Positions 54,531 to 64,000 of a stretch of DNA of 64,000 nucleotides are shown here, piece after piece. The notes below the pieces were generated by a model. The model was not told where the DNA came from. It made no database searches and saw only the letters and a list, made by a program, of their open reading frames with translations. The stretch lies in contig NC_133336.1 in the NCBI RefSeq assembly GCF_042186555.1, positions 184,568,099 to 184,632,098 of the forward strand, given 5' to 3'. A program made the position numbers and the translations under genes. Origin of the DNA: Aquarana catesbeiana (taxonomy: Eukaryota; Chordata; Amphibia; Anura; Ranidae). Within the stretch, counting starts at the first letter, position 1; each line of letters starts with the position of its first letter.

Positions 54531-54703
54531 GCCTCAGTCACACTGGCACTGTCAAACCTGCATTTATATGCATTTAGATGACATTTCTAAACACTTTTAT
54601 ACAAAAATATGTTAGCTTGACACCATAGCCCTAAAGAATTCCAGCGAAACTAAACAGACTGCCACAAGTAGACACTACACACTCAGAACTAGATGGAGTA
54701 GAC

Positions 54704-55748
54704 CAGGGGTCTCCAAACTTTTCAAACAAAGGGCCAGTTTACTGTCTTCAGACTTTAGGCTAGTGGGGGTAGAAAATGTCCTGCACCCTGCATCAGTGAG
54801 AATAAGCATGGCCGCAGGGTTGGTCATCAGCAGGAGGAGGAGTAGTGCCCCATCTTTGGTATTAGTGGGAGGAATTATTATTATTATTATTATACAGGAT
54901 TTATATAGCGCCTACAGTTTACGTAGCGCTTTACAACTTGAGGGTAGACGGTACAAATACAATACACTTTAATACAGTAAGAATCAGAGGGCCCGGCTCC
55001 TTAGAGCTTACAATCTAAGAGGGAAGGTCAAGAGATACAAGAGGTAATAACTGTGGGCGATGTGCTGATTGAGAAGATAAATGTACAGTTGTTAGGTGGG
55101 GGCCAGGTGGGGGCCAGATAGGCTTCTCCGAAGAGATGAGTTTTCAGGGATCTTCTGAAAGTAGATAAAGTAGGAGAAAGTCGGACAAATTGGGGTAGAG
55201 CATTCCAGAGGATGGGAGAGGCTCAGGAGAAGTCCTGAAGGCGAGCATGGGATGAGGTGACAAGGAAGTTTGAGAACAGGAGGTCTTGGGAGGAGCGAAG
55301 TGAACGATTAGGTTGGTATTTTGAGACTAGTTTAGTGATGCAACTGGGGGGCAGCTTGTGGATGGCTTTGTAGGTTATAGTTAGTATCTTGAATTTAATT
55401 CATTGGCTGAGTGGAAGCCAATAGAGGGATTGGCAGAGGGGTATAGCAGACGCTGAGCAGTTTGTGAGGTGGATGAGCCTGGCAGCAGCGTTTATGATGG
55501 ACTGAAGTGGGGATAGCCTATTTGGAGGTAAGCCAATGAGGAGGGAGTTGCAGTAGTCGAGGTGGGAGATGACCAGGGAGTAGAACAATACACCATCATT
55601 GGTATCAGTGGAACAAATAGTGCCCCATAGTAGGTGTCAGTGGGAGGAATAGTGCCTCATATCATTGGGAGGAATAGTACCCCAAGAACCAGATAAAGGC
55701 TAGCAAGGGGCCACATTCGACCCTCAGGCTGCAGCTTGGAGACCCCTG
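54704..55748. mobile_element. hAT MITE carrying an L2-like fragment
   Basis: Begins CAGGGGTCTCCAAACTTTTC and ends GCAGCTTGGAGACCCCTG. Flanks GAGTAGAC (54,696-54,703) and GTGTAGAC (55,749-55,756) match at 7 of 8. The MITE sequence on either side of 54,878-55,590 keeps its TGCCCCATCTTTGGTATTAG and GTGCCCCATAGTAGGTGTCA minisatellite units. Confidence 0.85.
54878..55590 (-). pseudogene. L2/CR1-type LINE 3' fragment
   Basis: On the minus strand the frame 55,588-55,400 reads 'VISHLDYCNSLLIGLPPNRL' and 'PLQSIINAAARLIHL', then 'LYWLPLSQ', the conserved C-terminal part of L2/CR1 reverse transcriptases (SRLDYCNSLL..LQ..NAAARL..LHWLP). Sequence then degrades to AAGCGCTACGTAAACTGTAG and an ATT-repeat tail near 54,880, as in L2-type 3' ends. 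Severely truncated. Confidence 0.85.
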
Positions 55749-55756
55749 GTGTAGAC

Positions 55757-56684
55757 GATGCAGCACTGTTTAGACCAGGGAATCTTGCAACTATACAAAG
55801 TAGAACAAAGGGCACTAACACCTAGTGCATTATCCACTGCACTTTATTAAGGGTATAAAGAGTACACAGTCAAAAGCCAAAATGGCAACAGCGATGTACA
55901 TAAACCAAGGAACTGAAGATTCTGTCATGGCATGTCATGGCAACTCCTCTTGTTCAAATGGATGTATTAAAACCCTCTGACGCATTTCAAGGGATGTCCC
56001 CCTTCATCAGTTTTCCTCTGATGAAGAGGGACCATCCCCAAAAACACATCAGCTGCTTTTAATACATCCATCCTCCCTTACCTGGTGGGTCTACCTGTTG
56101 GACAGTCTTAATGATTTGATGGGTGGATTACACTTACTTACTGTGTAAGTTATTTCTTGTTATTATTGTATTTTTCTGAGGTATTTTATGAATCATGACA
56201 TATAATACAATATACTTTTTCTTATTATCAGTGTACCAAGATATGAACCAAGACATGTAATATAATGTATTTTTTTTCTGATGATATTATTTTTCTTCAG
56301 TGTGGTACTATCTTCCCTGATGAAGAATGCTTAGCCCCAGCATCCCTTTAAGTGGGTCTTTATGGCTAGGAGGAGTTGAACAGACTTCCCCATCACGTGA
56401 CCATTGTGATTGGCTGTGGTGATCACATGATCAGGAGCCCATCAGGAACCAGCTCCTGATCATGACTAGAGACTGAATAAGGGATTAACACATTAAAGCT
56501 TATTTATTTGAGAGTACAAAATGCAGACGTAAGATACTGTGGGTCTTAAAGATTCTTGTAATGGGCATCACTGTGGTTGTAGAGATATAGGGGAATTTTA
56601 TGGGATTTTTAAGGTGCAAAATAAGGTGCAGTGATCTCAAGAGGTAATGAAAAAAGTTTTATTCAAAGACAAATTAAAAAGTGT
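55757..56684. other. Non-coding stretch with a short hairpin
   Basis: CCCTTCATCAGTTTTCCTCTGATGAAGAGGG near 56,000-56,030 forms a hairpin, and CCTGATGAAGAATGC lies near 56,318. GTGATCACATGATCAGGAGC lies near 56,418 with a complementary CTCCTGATCATG. No coding feature. Confidence 0.45.
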
Positions 56685-57039
56685 TTAACCTTTTGACGTC
56701 CGGGCCATAGCCGAATGACGGCTACATCGCGGACCTCAATTTCCGGGAGGCCGTCATATGACGGCCTCTCCTTTCCTCGCTCCCCGTGCGCTTACGAGCG
56801 TGCATCGGGGAAATTTTGTGCTGGCCGTGTCCCTTGGACACAGCCAATCACAGATCGCTGTAAATGGCCAATCACAGTGGCCATGTACAGCGCGATCGGC
56901 GTGGCCAATGAGAGATGATCTCAAATGTAAACATATGAGATCATCTCTCGTTGCCAGCTCTCTCGCCTCACACAGAGACCGCGTGTGAGGAGAGAGAGCA
57001 TCTGACAGCGATCTGTGAGTGAAAAAACACATATTACAG

Positions 57040-57725
57040 TGCCAAAACAGTGCCCCATCAGTACAGTGCCCACCTATGCAAATAGGTGCCCACCTGTGCC
57101 AATCTGCCATCGGTGATCAGTGTTCATCTGTGCACATCTTCACAAACAGTGCACATCTGTGCCACCTGATCAGTGCCCACCTGTGCCACCTCATCAGTGC
57201 CCACCTGTGCCAATCAGTGCCCATCTGTGCCGCCTCATCAGTGCACATCTGTGCCGCCTCATCAGTGCCCATCTGTGTCACCTCATCAGTGCACATCTGT
57301 GCTATCTCATCAGTGCACATCTGTTCCGCCTTATCAGTGCCCATCTGTTCTGCCTCATCAGTGCCCACCTGTGCCACCTCATCAGTGCCCACCTGTGCCA
57401 CCTCATCAGTGCCCACCTGTGCCAATCAGTGCCCATCTGTGCTGCCTCATCAGTGCACATCTGTGCAATCAATCAGCACACATCTGTGCCGCCTCATCAG
57501 TGCCCATCTGTGCCGCCTCATCACTGCACATCTTTGCCGCCTCATCAGTGCACATCTGTGCCGCCTCATCAGTGCACATATGTTCCGCCTCATCAGTGCC
57601 CATCTGTTCCACCTCATCAGTGCACATTTGTTCCACCTCATCAGTGCCCCTCTGTGCCACCTCAGTGCCCATCTGTGCTCATCAGTGCCACCTCATCAGT
57701 GCCCATCAGTGCAGGCTGAGCACAC
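57040..57725 (+). repeat. CAGTGCCCATCTGTGCC minisatellite
   Basis: About 27 units of the type CATCAGTGCCCATCTGTGCC followed by GCCT, mainly 24 bp. It ends 30 bp before the transposase start codon and would form part of its 5' leader. Long plus-strand frames here (His/Leu/Ser/Ala repeats) are compositional. Confidence 0.93.
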
Positions 57726-57755
57726 ACCTGTGTAGTCGCATCACCACCAGCAACC

Positions 57756-59593
57756 ATGTCCAAAAGATGCTTTTACGCCGAGGAGGCGTACCGAATACTT
57801 TCCCAGGCCGACGAGAGCAACGGGGAGCTCTCTTTTTCGGATTCCCTTTCAAACTCCGATTTTGAGTCGGACGTAAATTATGAGCCAGTCCTCAGTAGTG
57901 GAACACTGAGTGACTCAGAGGAGGAAGATATTCTGCCCGCCAAACAAAGGCATTCTGGTGAGGAGGCAGTGGCATCCACCAGCACCGCAGTGCCATCCAC
58001 CAGCACCGCAGTGCCATCCACCAGCACCGCAGTACCTCGGCAAGAAAGGCAAGGACCCATGCCAGCCTTTCCTATGCTCTTCAGAATCCCTTGTGGCTTC
58101 CTCCTAATTCAGGAGAAGCCAACATTCCCCCTTTCACTGCCCAGCCAGGAGTCCAGGTGGACACGGAGAATTTTTCCCCAATCAATTTTTTTGATTTAAT
58201 CTTTACAGGGGACATGCTATCAACAATTGTGGCCCAGTGCAACCTCTATGCACAGCAATTTATTTTAAATAATCCAACGTCCTATTATGCCTGTGCCTAC
58301 GAGTGGAGAGACCTAACAGTGGAGATGTTGAAGGTTTTTTTAGGCCTCACATTTTGTATGGGACTCACCAAAAAAAAAAACACTTTGAATTCCTATTGGT
58401 CAATCCACCCCATCCACCACATGCCAATCTTCTCCAAGGTAATGCCCAGAACCAGATACCTCATGATAATGAGGTTCCTCCATTTCAATGATAATACCCA
58501 GTGCCCTTCCCGAAATTACCCAAATTATGACAGGCTTTTCAAAATTCGGCCACTTCTAAATTATTTTTCTGAAATATTCCCCCAGCTGTTTACCTTGGAC
58601 CAACACATATGTGTGGATGAGTCCCTTGTTAAATTTAGTGGCAGGCTTAAAATCAAACAATTTATTCCCAGCAAAAGGGCCCACTATGGGGTGAAGGTAT
58701 ACAAATGATGTGACCAAGTCACAGGGTACATATATGCCTTCAAAGTGTACGAAGGGAAGGACATCCAGCTGCAACCCCCTAATTGCCCACACTACTTGGG
58801 ATCCAGCGGGAAAAGTGTTTGGGACCTCAAATACCCCCTATTGGAGAAAGGCTACCATTTATACGTAGACAACTTCTACACATCTCTGCCCCTGTTCCAC
58901 AACCTTCACCGGAAGAAGACACCAGCATATGGCACCGTAAAAAAGAACCGGAAGGGCTTTCCTCAAAGTCTTGTCAATAAGAAGTTGAGAAAAGGAGAAA
59001 CAGCAAGTCTGCGAAACAAGGAGATTTTGGCAGTGAAGTTGAGGGACAATAGGGATGTCTACATGTTGTCTTCGATCCACAATGATACCTTTGTGGAAAT
59101 CCCTAGAAGGAATGGCTCTATACAAAAACCAAAATGCATCTATGAATATAATTTGTTCATGGGGGGAGTCGACTTCAATGACCAAATGCTGGAACCATAC
59201 CTTGCCACAAGACGGACAAACCATTGGTAGAAAAAAGTCGCAATTAATTTTTTTCAATTGGCCATATAAAACTCATATGTCATTTACCACAACTCCACCC
59301 AAAACCCCAAACGCTTACTTGGCTACCAGGAGGAAGTTTTCACTACCCTTTTATTCCCGAACGGCCCACCAGAAAATATACGATCAGATGTTCTTAGTCG
59401 ACTCTCCGAATGCCACTTTCCCGATAAAATCCCTCCCAAACCAACAGGCCAACGACGTAAAAAAAAATGTAAGATGTGTACCAGAGCAGGAGTCAGAAGA
59501 GACACATCTTATTATTGTGCACAATATCCTTATCAACCAGGCCTCTGCATAGGTGAATGTTTTCGCCGTTACCATACTTCAATAAATTATTAG
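57756..59593 (+). pseudogene. piggyBac transposase pseudogene, nearly full length
   Basis: About 612 codons from ATG 57,756 to TAG 59,591-59,593. The acidic N-terminus ('SLSNSDFESDVNYEP', 'SDSEEEDILP') is followed by three STSTAVP repeats (57,975-58,040). The DDE_Tnp_1_7 domain follows, from 'NFSPINFFDLIF' through the first Asp 'HICVDESLVKFSG' (58,605-58,640), the second 'HLYVDNFYTSLPLF' (58,857-58,895) and the third 'FMGGVDFNDQML' (59,157-59,190). The C-terminal cysteine-rich finger is 'CKMCTRAG..YYC..CIGECFRRYH' (59,468-59,575). Lesions are a frameshift near 58,060 and in-frame stops at 58,706 (TGA), 59,228 (TAG) and 59,267 (TAA). All three catalytic Asp codons remain. Confidence 0.93.
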
Positions 59594-61039
59594 TGAAGTA
59601 TGGTAAACGTAATCCTCAGTTCCTGCCCTTACACACCTTCACACCCCTTATGCCACTGCCTGCTCTGTAACTGACCCTGGCTTGTTATTCGACCACGCTT
59701 CTGCCTAACGATTCTGTACATACCTCTGCCTGATCTGGAACTGACCCTGGACTGTTATTTGACCATGCTTCTGCCTAACTGTTTGACCATGTTTTTTGCC
59801 TGCCTCATGGACTGATCTTGTACCCTGCTACTGGACTAGTGGGATTCAACACAGGGGTCTCACATATGTGAGGGGCTCCAGAATTGTTTTTCTGGATGAA
59901 GAAAACTATTTTTTTTGTTTTCTCATTCCTAGATTAGGGTCTGGAGACTCGGAGGCTTCAAAGAGATTTGGGTGGGAGAAGCCTCTACCCCTGTCCCCAT
60001 TCTGTCCTGAACGGGGCCCTACTTCTGCCTGCTGCCTGTAGGACTTACTGCCATTATGTCTCTGCCTGTCGCACTGGCCACACCACATGTTCCTGCCTAC
60101 TACTAGGGCCAATATTCTTGGCACTGCTGACAATATCTCTGCCTGCACTAACCCTGGACTTTATATGGACAGTATCCCTGCCTGCTGCCTGGACAATTGT
60201 GTTCGCCGTTGCTGACCATAGTGTATTTTGGGGTGTAATTCTTGGTATGTGCATGTTATGTGTCCCTGGAACACTTGACGGTGTTCCTTGCATGTTGGAT
60301 TTCTGTATGTGGCCAGGCAGTGAAAAAGTCCCACACATGTGGTATCGTAATACTCAGGAGGAGTAGCAGAATGTATTTTGGGGTGCATTTTTGCTGTCTA
60401 AATGCTATGTGTTGGAAATATCTTATAAACGGACAACTTTGTGTAAAAAAAAAAGCGTTTTCATTTTTTTCCCACATTTTCCGAAAACTTCTGGAAAAAA
60501 ATGAACCATTCAAAAGACTCATTATGCCTCATAGATTATACGTTGGATGTTAGCTTTCCAAAATGGGGTCATTTTGTGGGTGTTTCTATTGTCCTGGTGC
60601 TCCAGGGCCTTCAAAAGTGTAATAGGTGGTTGAGAAATGAGATGTGTAATTTATGCTCCTAGAACACCTGATGGTGCTCCCTGCATGTTGGGCCTTTGTA
60701 TGTGGCCAGGCAGTGAAAAAGTCCCACACATGTGGTATCGCTATACTCAGGAGGAGTAGCAGAATGTATTTTGGGGTGTCATTTGTGGTATGCACATGCC
60801 ATGTGAGAGAAATAAGCTATTACAATGACAATTTTGTGAAAGAAAAAAATCTTATTTTGCAAAGAATTGTGGGAAAAAATTACAACTTCAAATAAATCAC
60901 CATGCCTCTTACTAAATACCTTGAAATGTCTACATTCCAAAAAGAGGTTATTTAGGGGGCATTTGTACTTTCCTGGCTTGTTAGGGTCTCAAGAAATGAG
61001 ATAGGCTGTCAGTACATCAGATGTGATACATTTTTTATG

Positions 61040-61810
61040 ATTTGCGCCATTTTGTTTTTTGCTGAAAGTAATGGCTTTCTTCTGGCCACTCTGCCATAAA
61101 GCCCAACTCTATGGAGCGTACAGCTTATTGACGTCCTATGTACAGATACTCCAGTCTCTGCTGTGGAACTCTGCAGCTCCTCCAGGGTTACCTTAGGTCT
61201 CTGTGCTGCCTCTCTGATTAATGCCCTCATTGTCCGTGAGTTTTGGTGTGCGGCCGTCTCTTGGTAGGTTTGCTGTTGTGCCATGTTCTTTCCATTGTTC
61301 TTTCCATTTGGTTATGATAGATTTGATGGTGCTCCTAGGGATCATCAAAGATTTGTATATTTTTTTATAACCTAACTCTGCCTTGTACTTCTCAACAACA
61401 TTGTCCCTTACTTGTTTGGAGAGTTCTTTGGTCTTCATGGCAGTGTTTGGTTAGTGGTGCCTCTTGCTTAGGTGTTGCAGCCATTGGGGCCTTTCAAAAA
61501 GGTGTATATATGTAATGACAGATCATGTGACACTTAGATTGCACACAGGTGGACATCCTTTGACTAATTATGTGACTTCTGAAGATAATTGGTTGCACCA
61601 GAGCTTTTTATGGGCTTTATAACAAAGGAGGTGAATACATACGCACATGCCAATTATCAGTTTTTTATTTCTGAAAAATAGTTTTATGTATATATTTTTC
61701 TAATTTTACTTCACCAACTTAGACTATTGTGTTCTGATCAATCACATATAATTCAGATTAAAAAAAACATTGAGCTAGAGGCTATAATGTAACAAAATAG
61801 GTAAAAAGCC
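61040..61810 (-). pseudogene. Tc1 element fragment with transposase N-terminus
   Basis: From 61,438 the minus strand reads 'MKTKELSKQVRDNVVEKYKA', 'PRSTIKSIITKWKE', then, in another frame, 'KVTLEELQSSTAETGVSV' and 'LHRVGLYGRVARRKPLL'. These are the paired DNA-binding domains of a Tc1 transposase. The catalytic half is missing. Beyond 61,440 lies the 5' non-coding part (GGTGAATACATACGCACATG) up to about 61,810. It joins the piggyBac 3' region on the left. Confidence 0.87.
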
Positions 61811-61814
61811 AAGG

Positions 61815-62585
61815 ATATATAAGGATATATAAGGATAATGTTCATATATACAAGTACCTGGCTTCCTGCAGTAGCACATATGTTCCTGTGGTTCCAGCAG
61901 CGTGTAAAACACAGAAGAAGCGGCCTTAAATACCCCCCATCCGGTCTGTCAGGTCGAATGTGGACAAAATGACCGCACCTCGCATGCGCAAACCACATTC
62001 AATCACATTCACCGCTCAACCCATCACCGCTGGGTCCCAACGTCCAGCCCAAGAGAGGACAAAAACACTCCCTCTGGTGGTCGCAGGGAGATAATCACTC
62101 TCAGAAAGAGAATGGGTGCTGGAAGGGGCGGATAAGGGAAGAAAGAGGAAGAGAACGGGAGGCACACAGACAGCATGGTAAACTGGGCGCTGTCCTGAAA
62201 ACCCTGGATCAGGCGGCCTGGACGTCCAAACGGTCACCCCAGGTGCTCAAGGCAACCCAAGCAGCAGGCAGACTGTCCCATAAATGCATAAGTAATACTA
62301 AAAAAAGGGAGGAAAAAAAAAAGGATGGAATAATTTTAAAAGAGCAAAAGGATGCCGTCAAAAGAAAAGAAGGTGCACATATATTTACAACTATTTTCAA
62401 ATATTCGCAACAAAATAAACATTTGGTATAAACACAAAAAATAGCAATTCATGAGAGAATCACATAACTACATTATTCTCACTATATAGCAACAATACGA
62501 TTATCAAAAAGAATGTACTAGTGGAAACTAATATTGTAAGTACATCGCCAATGATTGTACATCGCTGATCATGGCCGAAATCCGG
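61815..62585 (-). other. Possible Penelope-like terminal (pLTR) region
   Basis: It lies just downstream of the Penelope-like ORF on the same strand. On the minus strand it contains a TATA-like GGGGTATTTAAGGCCGC (61,921-61,937) and GTTTTACACGCTGCTGG. Penelope-like elements often insert as tandem copies that place promoter-bearing sequence downstream of the coding region. The link is inference; the segment itself has no gene. Confidence 0.35.
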
Positions 62586-62589
62586 GAGA

Positions 62590-62805
62590 GATAAAAAGGG
62601 CGGGGGGACCCTTTGATGGAATAGGGAATGACCAAGGGGTATAGGGTAAAGGGGAAAAAAAGGGGGGAGAAAAAGGGGAGAAAGAGAGATAAGAGGGGTA
62701 GAGGGAAAGAGGGGAGGGGAAAGGGGATTTTTGGGAAGGAAAAAGGGAAAAGGAAAAGGAAGGATTATAAAGTAGAGTGGGAGAGGGAAAAAGAGGTCCT
62801 TCAGG
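62590..62805 (+). repeat. Purine-only low-complexity tract
   Basis: About 210 bp almost entirely A and G (GGGGAAAAAAAGGGGGGAGA, AAAGAGAGATAAGAGGGGTA). The complement is a long polypyrimidine tract. The basic open frame here is compositional. Confidence 0.92.
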
Positions 62806-62817
62806 CAGCAGTAGTTT

Positions 62818-64000
62818 CTATAGAAAGGGTTTGTAGCTCAACATTTCATTTAATCCAGGAATAAATGTAGCTTTTAAAGAATGAATCCAATGGGATTCCA
62901 ACTTTAAAAGTTTTTGATCGTTACTACCTCCTCTAATGTCAGTGGGGATATGCTCCAGTGCCATAAATTTTATAGTATGCAAACTGAAGTCATGACATAA
63001 ACCAACATGACGGCCTATTGGGGTTTCCATTTTACGTTTTTTAATAAGAGACACATGATCCTTAATTCGCTTAAAGAAAGGGCGTTTCATTTTCCCAACA
63101 ATTCCAGGTGTTTGACATGTTACTCTATGTTTAATTCTATGAATTTGACCATTAGGCAATACTACTTCATTACTGTTTGACATAAATTGACAATGGTCAC
63201 ATGAAAATGAGCCAAAGTTCAAAGTAGATGGTACCGAGGACTTTAATGACTTTGGACCAAACTGTCCTTTAAAGATTTAGCTCGTCTGTAGGTGATTTCT
63301 GGTTGCTTCTCCACATATTTGCTTACTACAGGGTCAGCCAGTAACAATGGTCAATACTTATTTATGACCTGTCTCACTTGTCTATGTTGTTTTGTATATG
63401 AGGTAATTATTCTCACTGGCTGTGATATTGGTTTGATTTTTTTCTTATAGATCAAGGTATCATGGGCCCTAGCGCTGTTAAAAGCTTTTTTAAGGATACT
63501 ATGAGTATAGCCTCTCTCACGTAAACGTGAATATAAAGAATTGGCCTCAATTTGAAAGTCCTGATCTCTACAACAGTTTCGCCTCAATCTGAGGTACAGG
63601 CTGTAGGGAATGCTGTTAACCAAGGATTGAGGATGGGAGCTAGAGACATGCAAAATAGCACTGCCAGCTGATGGCTTCCTAAACAAAGAAGTGCCAAGAG
63701 AACCATCAGATTCAACAAAGATCTTAATGTCTAAAAAACGAATAGATTTCTAATCACATAACATTGTTAATTTAAGATTATAATCATTAGTGCCTATGAT
63801 ACTCATAAATTCAATCCACTCTTGATGGGTACCTGGCCACATCATTAGTATATCATCAATATATCGATGAAAAGTAATTGTATATTCTAGATATTTGCTG
63901 ATATCTTCCCTTGTCAAGAGGTTCCTCTCCCACCCCCCCTCCCCCCCAGGTTGGCATACAATGGGGCACAACGTGTCCCCATCACAACCCCCTGCACCTG
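62818..64000 (-). pseudogene. Penelope-like retroelement, RT plus degraded GIY-YIG, runs off the window
   Basis: On the minus strand from the right edge: 'GVVMGTRCAPLYANL' (63,940-63,995), then the catalytic 'FHRYIDDILMMWPG' (63,836-63,880), then 'FRKPSAGSAILHVSSSHPQS' and 'RLRRNCCRDQ' with 'SRLRERGYTHSILKKAF' (63,440-63,680). These are the palm and thumb of Penelope-like reverse transcriptases. In another frame (63,222-62,818) is the C-terminal endonuclease region: 'CDHCQFM', 'KMKRPFFKRIKDHVS', 'PIGRHVGLCHDF', 'HIPTDIRGGSND', 'LESHWIHSLKATFIPGLNEM'. In-frame stops lie near 63,750 and 63,351 with a frameshift between domains. The usual GIY..YIG / CPCG..YVGKT core before KRPFF is absent, apparently deleted. 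Confidence 0.88.

Larger units (their letters stand above)
56689..61040 (+). mobile_element. piggyBac element, 3' end missing
   Basis: TTAA at 56,685-56,688 is followed by CCTTTTGACGTCCGGGCCAT, resembling end B (CCACTTCCGGACCG) of the TTAA MITEs. The order is subterminal region, CAGTGCCCATCTGTGCC minisatellite, transposase (57,756-59,593), then a long 3' region with a duplicated block (CACATGTGGTATCGTAATAC, then TCAGGAGGAGTAGCAGAATG at 60,330-60,380 and 60,725-60,775). The element stops near 61,040 where a Tc1 fragment begins, and I see no end A with TTAA. Confidence 0.85.

Noticed and set aside
57019..57865. Plus-strand frames of 199-238 codons rich in His, Leu, Ser and Ala
   Set aside because: These span the 24-bp array upstream of the piggyBac transposase and end in its coding sequence in the wrong frame.
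61815..64000. Endogenous retrovirus
   Set aside because: The RT motif order, the GIY-YIG-type C-terminus, and the absence of gag, protease, integrase and LTR pairs indicate a Penelope-like element.

Overview
This is nuclear DNA of a vertebrate, most likely a frog. Repeat types I associate with ranid genomes support a frog, but no species-diagnostic gene is present. There are no operons, prokaryotic genes, CRISPR arrays, or recognisable tRNA or rRNA genes. The only host gene I can support is MCL1, the anti-apoptotic BCL-2-family gene, on the minus strand. Its three exons lie at 41,269-40,861, 36,160-35,913 and 35,241-35,125. They join in frame through GT/AG splice sites to give 257 residues with BH3, BH1 and BH2 regions and a C-terminal membrane anchor.

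Almost everything else is transposon-derived. Left part (1-31 kb): a degenerate minisatellite (60-1,440); a hAT-type MITE; a 1.7 kb foldback element (4,044-5,727) with a TA-flanked MITE in one arm; a Tc1 element (7,366-10,185) holding two further elements; a 5'-truncated L1-like LINE with 13-bp target-site duplications (12,200-14,180); Tc1 fragments; several TTAA-ended MITEs that I connect to a piggyBac element further right (16.5-25.2 kb); a 1,571-bp Tc1 element inserted in an L2-like tail (22,042-23,612); and small hAT MITEs (27.7-29.6 kb).

Middle (32-41.7 kb): the MCL1 locus. Intron 1 holds a long AT microsatellite, a MITE relic, a LINE/SINE-like tail and a minisatellite that reaches the exon 1 splice donor. 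The promoter-proximal region has a TATA-like box and CRE-like sites.

Right part (41.7-64 kb): a 9,600-bp hAT element (41,894-51,493) with a perfect 8-bp duplication, starting about 625 bp upstream of the MCL1 start codon. It encodes a decayed BED-finger transposase on the minus strand, broken by a second hAT-type insertion (44,452-46,598) with its own perfect 8-bp duplication. Next come a foldback family (51.87-53.09 kb), a TTA-flanked Harbinger-like MITE, a hAT MITE carrying an L2-like LINE fragment, a piggyBac element with a nearly full-length but broken transposase (57,756-59,593), a Tc1 fragment, and a Penelope-like retroelement that runs off the right edge.

I found no clearly new cellular system. 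The observations most worth following are the nested insertion history, the extra upstream ORF of the hAT element, the recurrence of CAGTGC-type minisatellites inside unrelated transposons, the piggyBac parent-to-MITE relationship, and the divergent BH3 segment of this MCL1.
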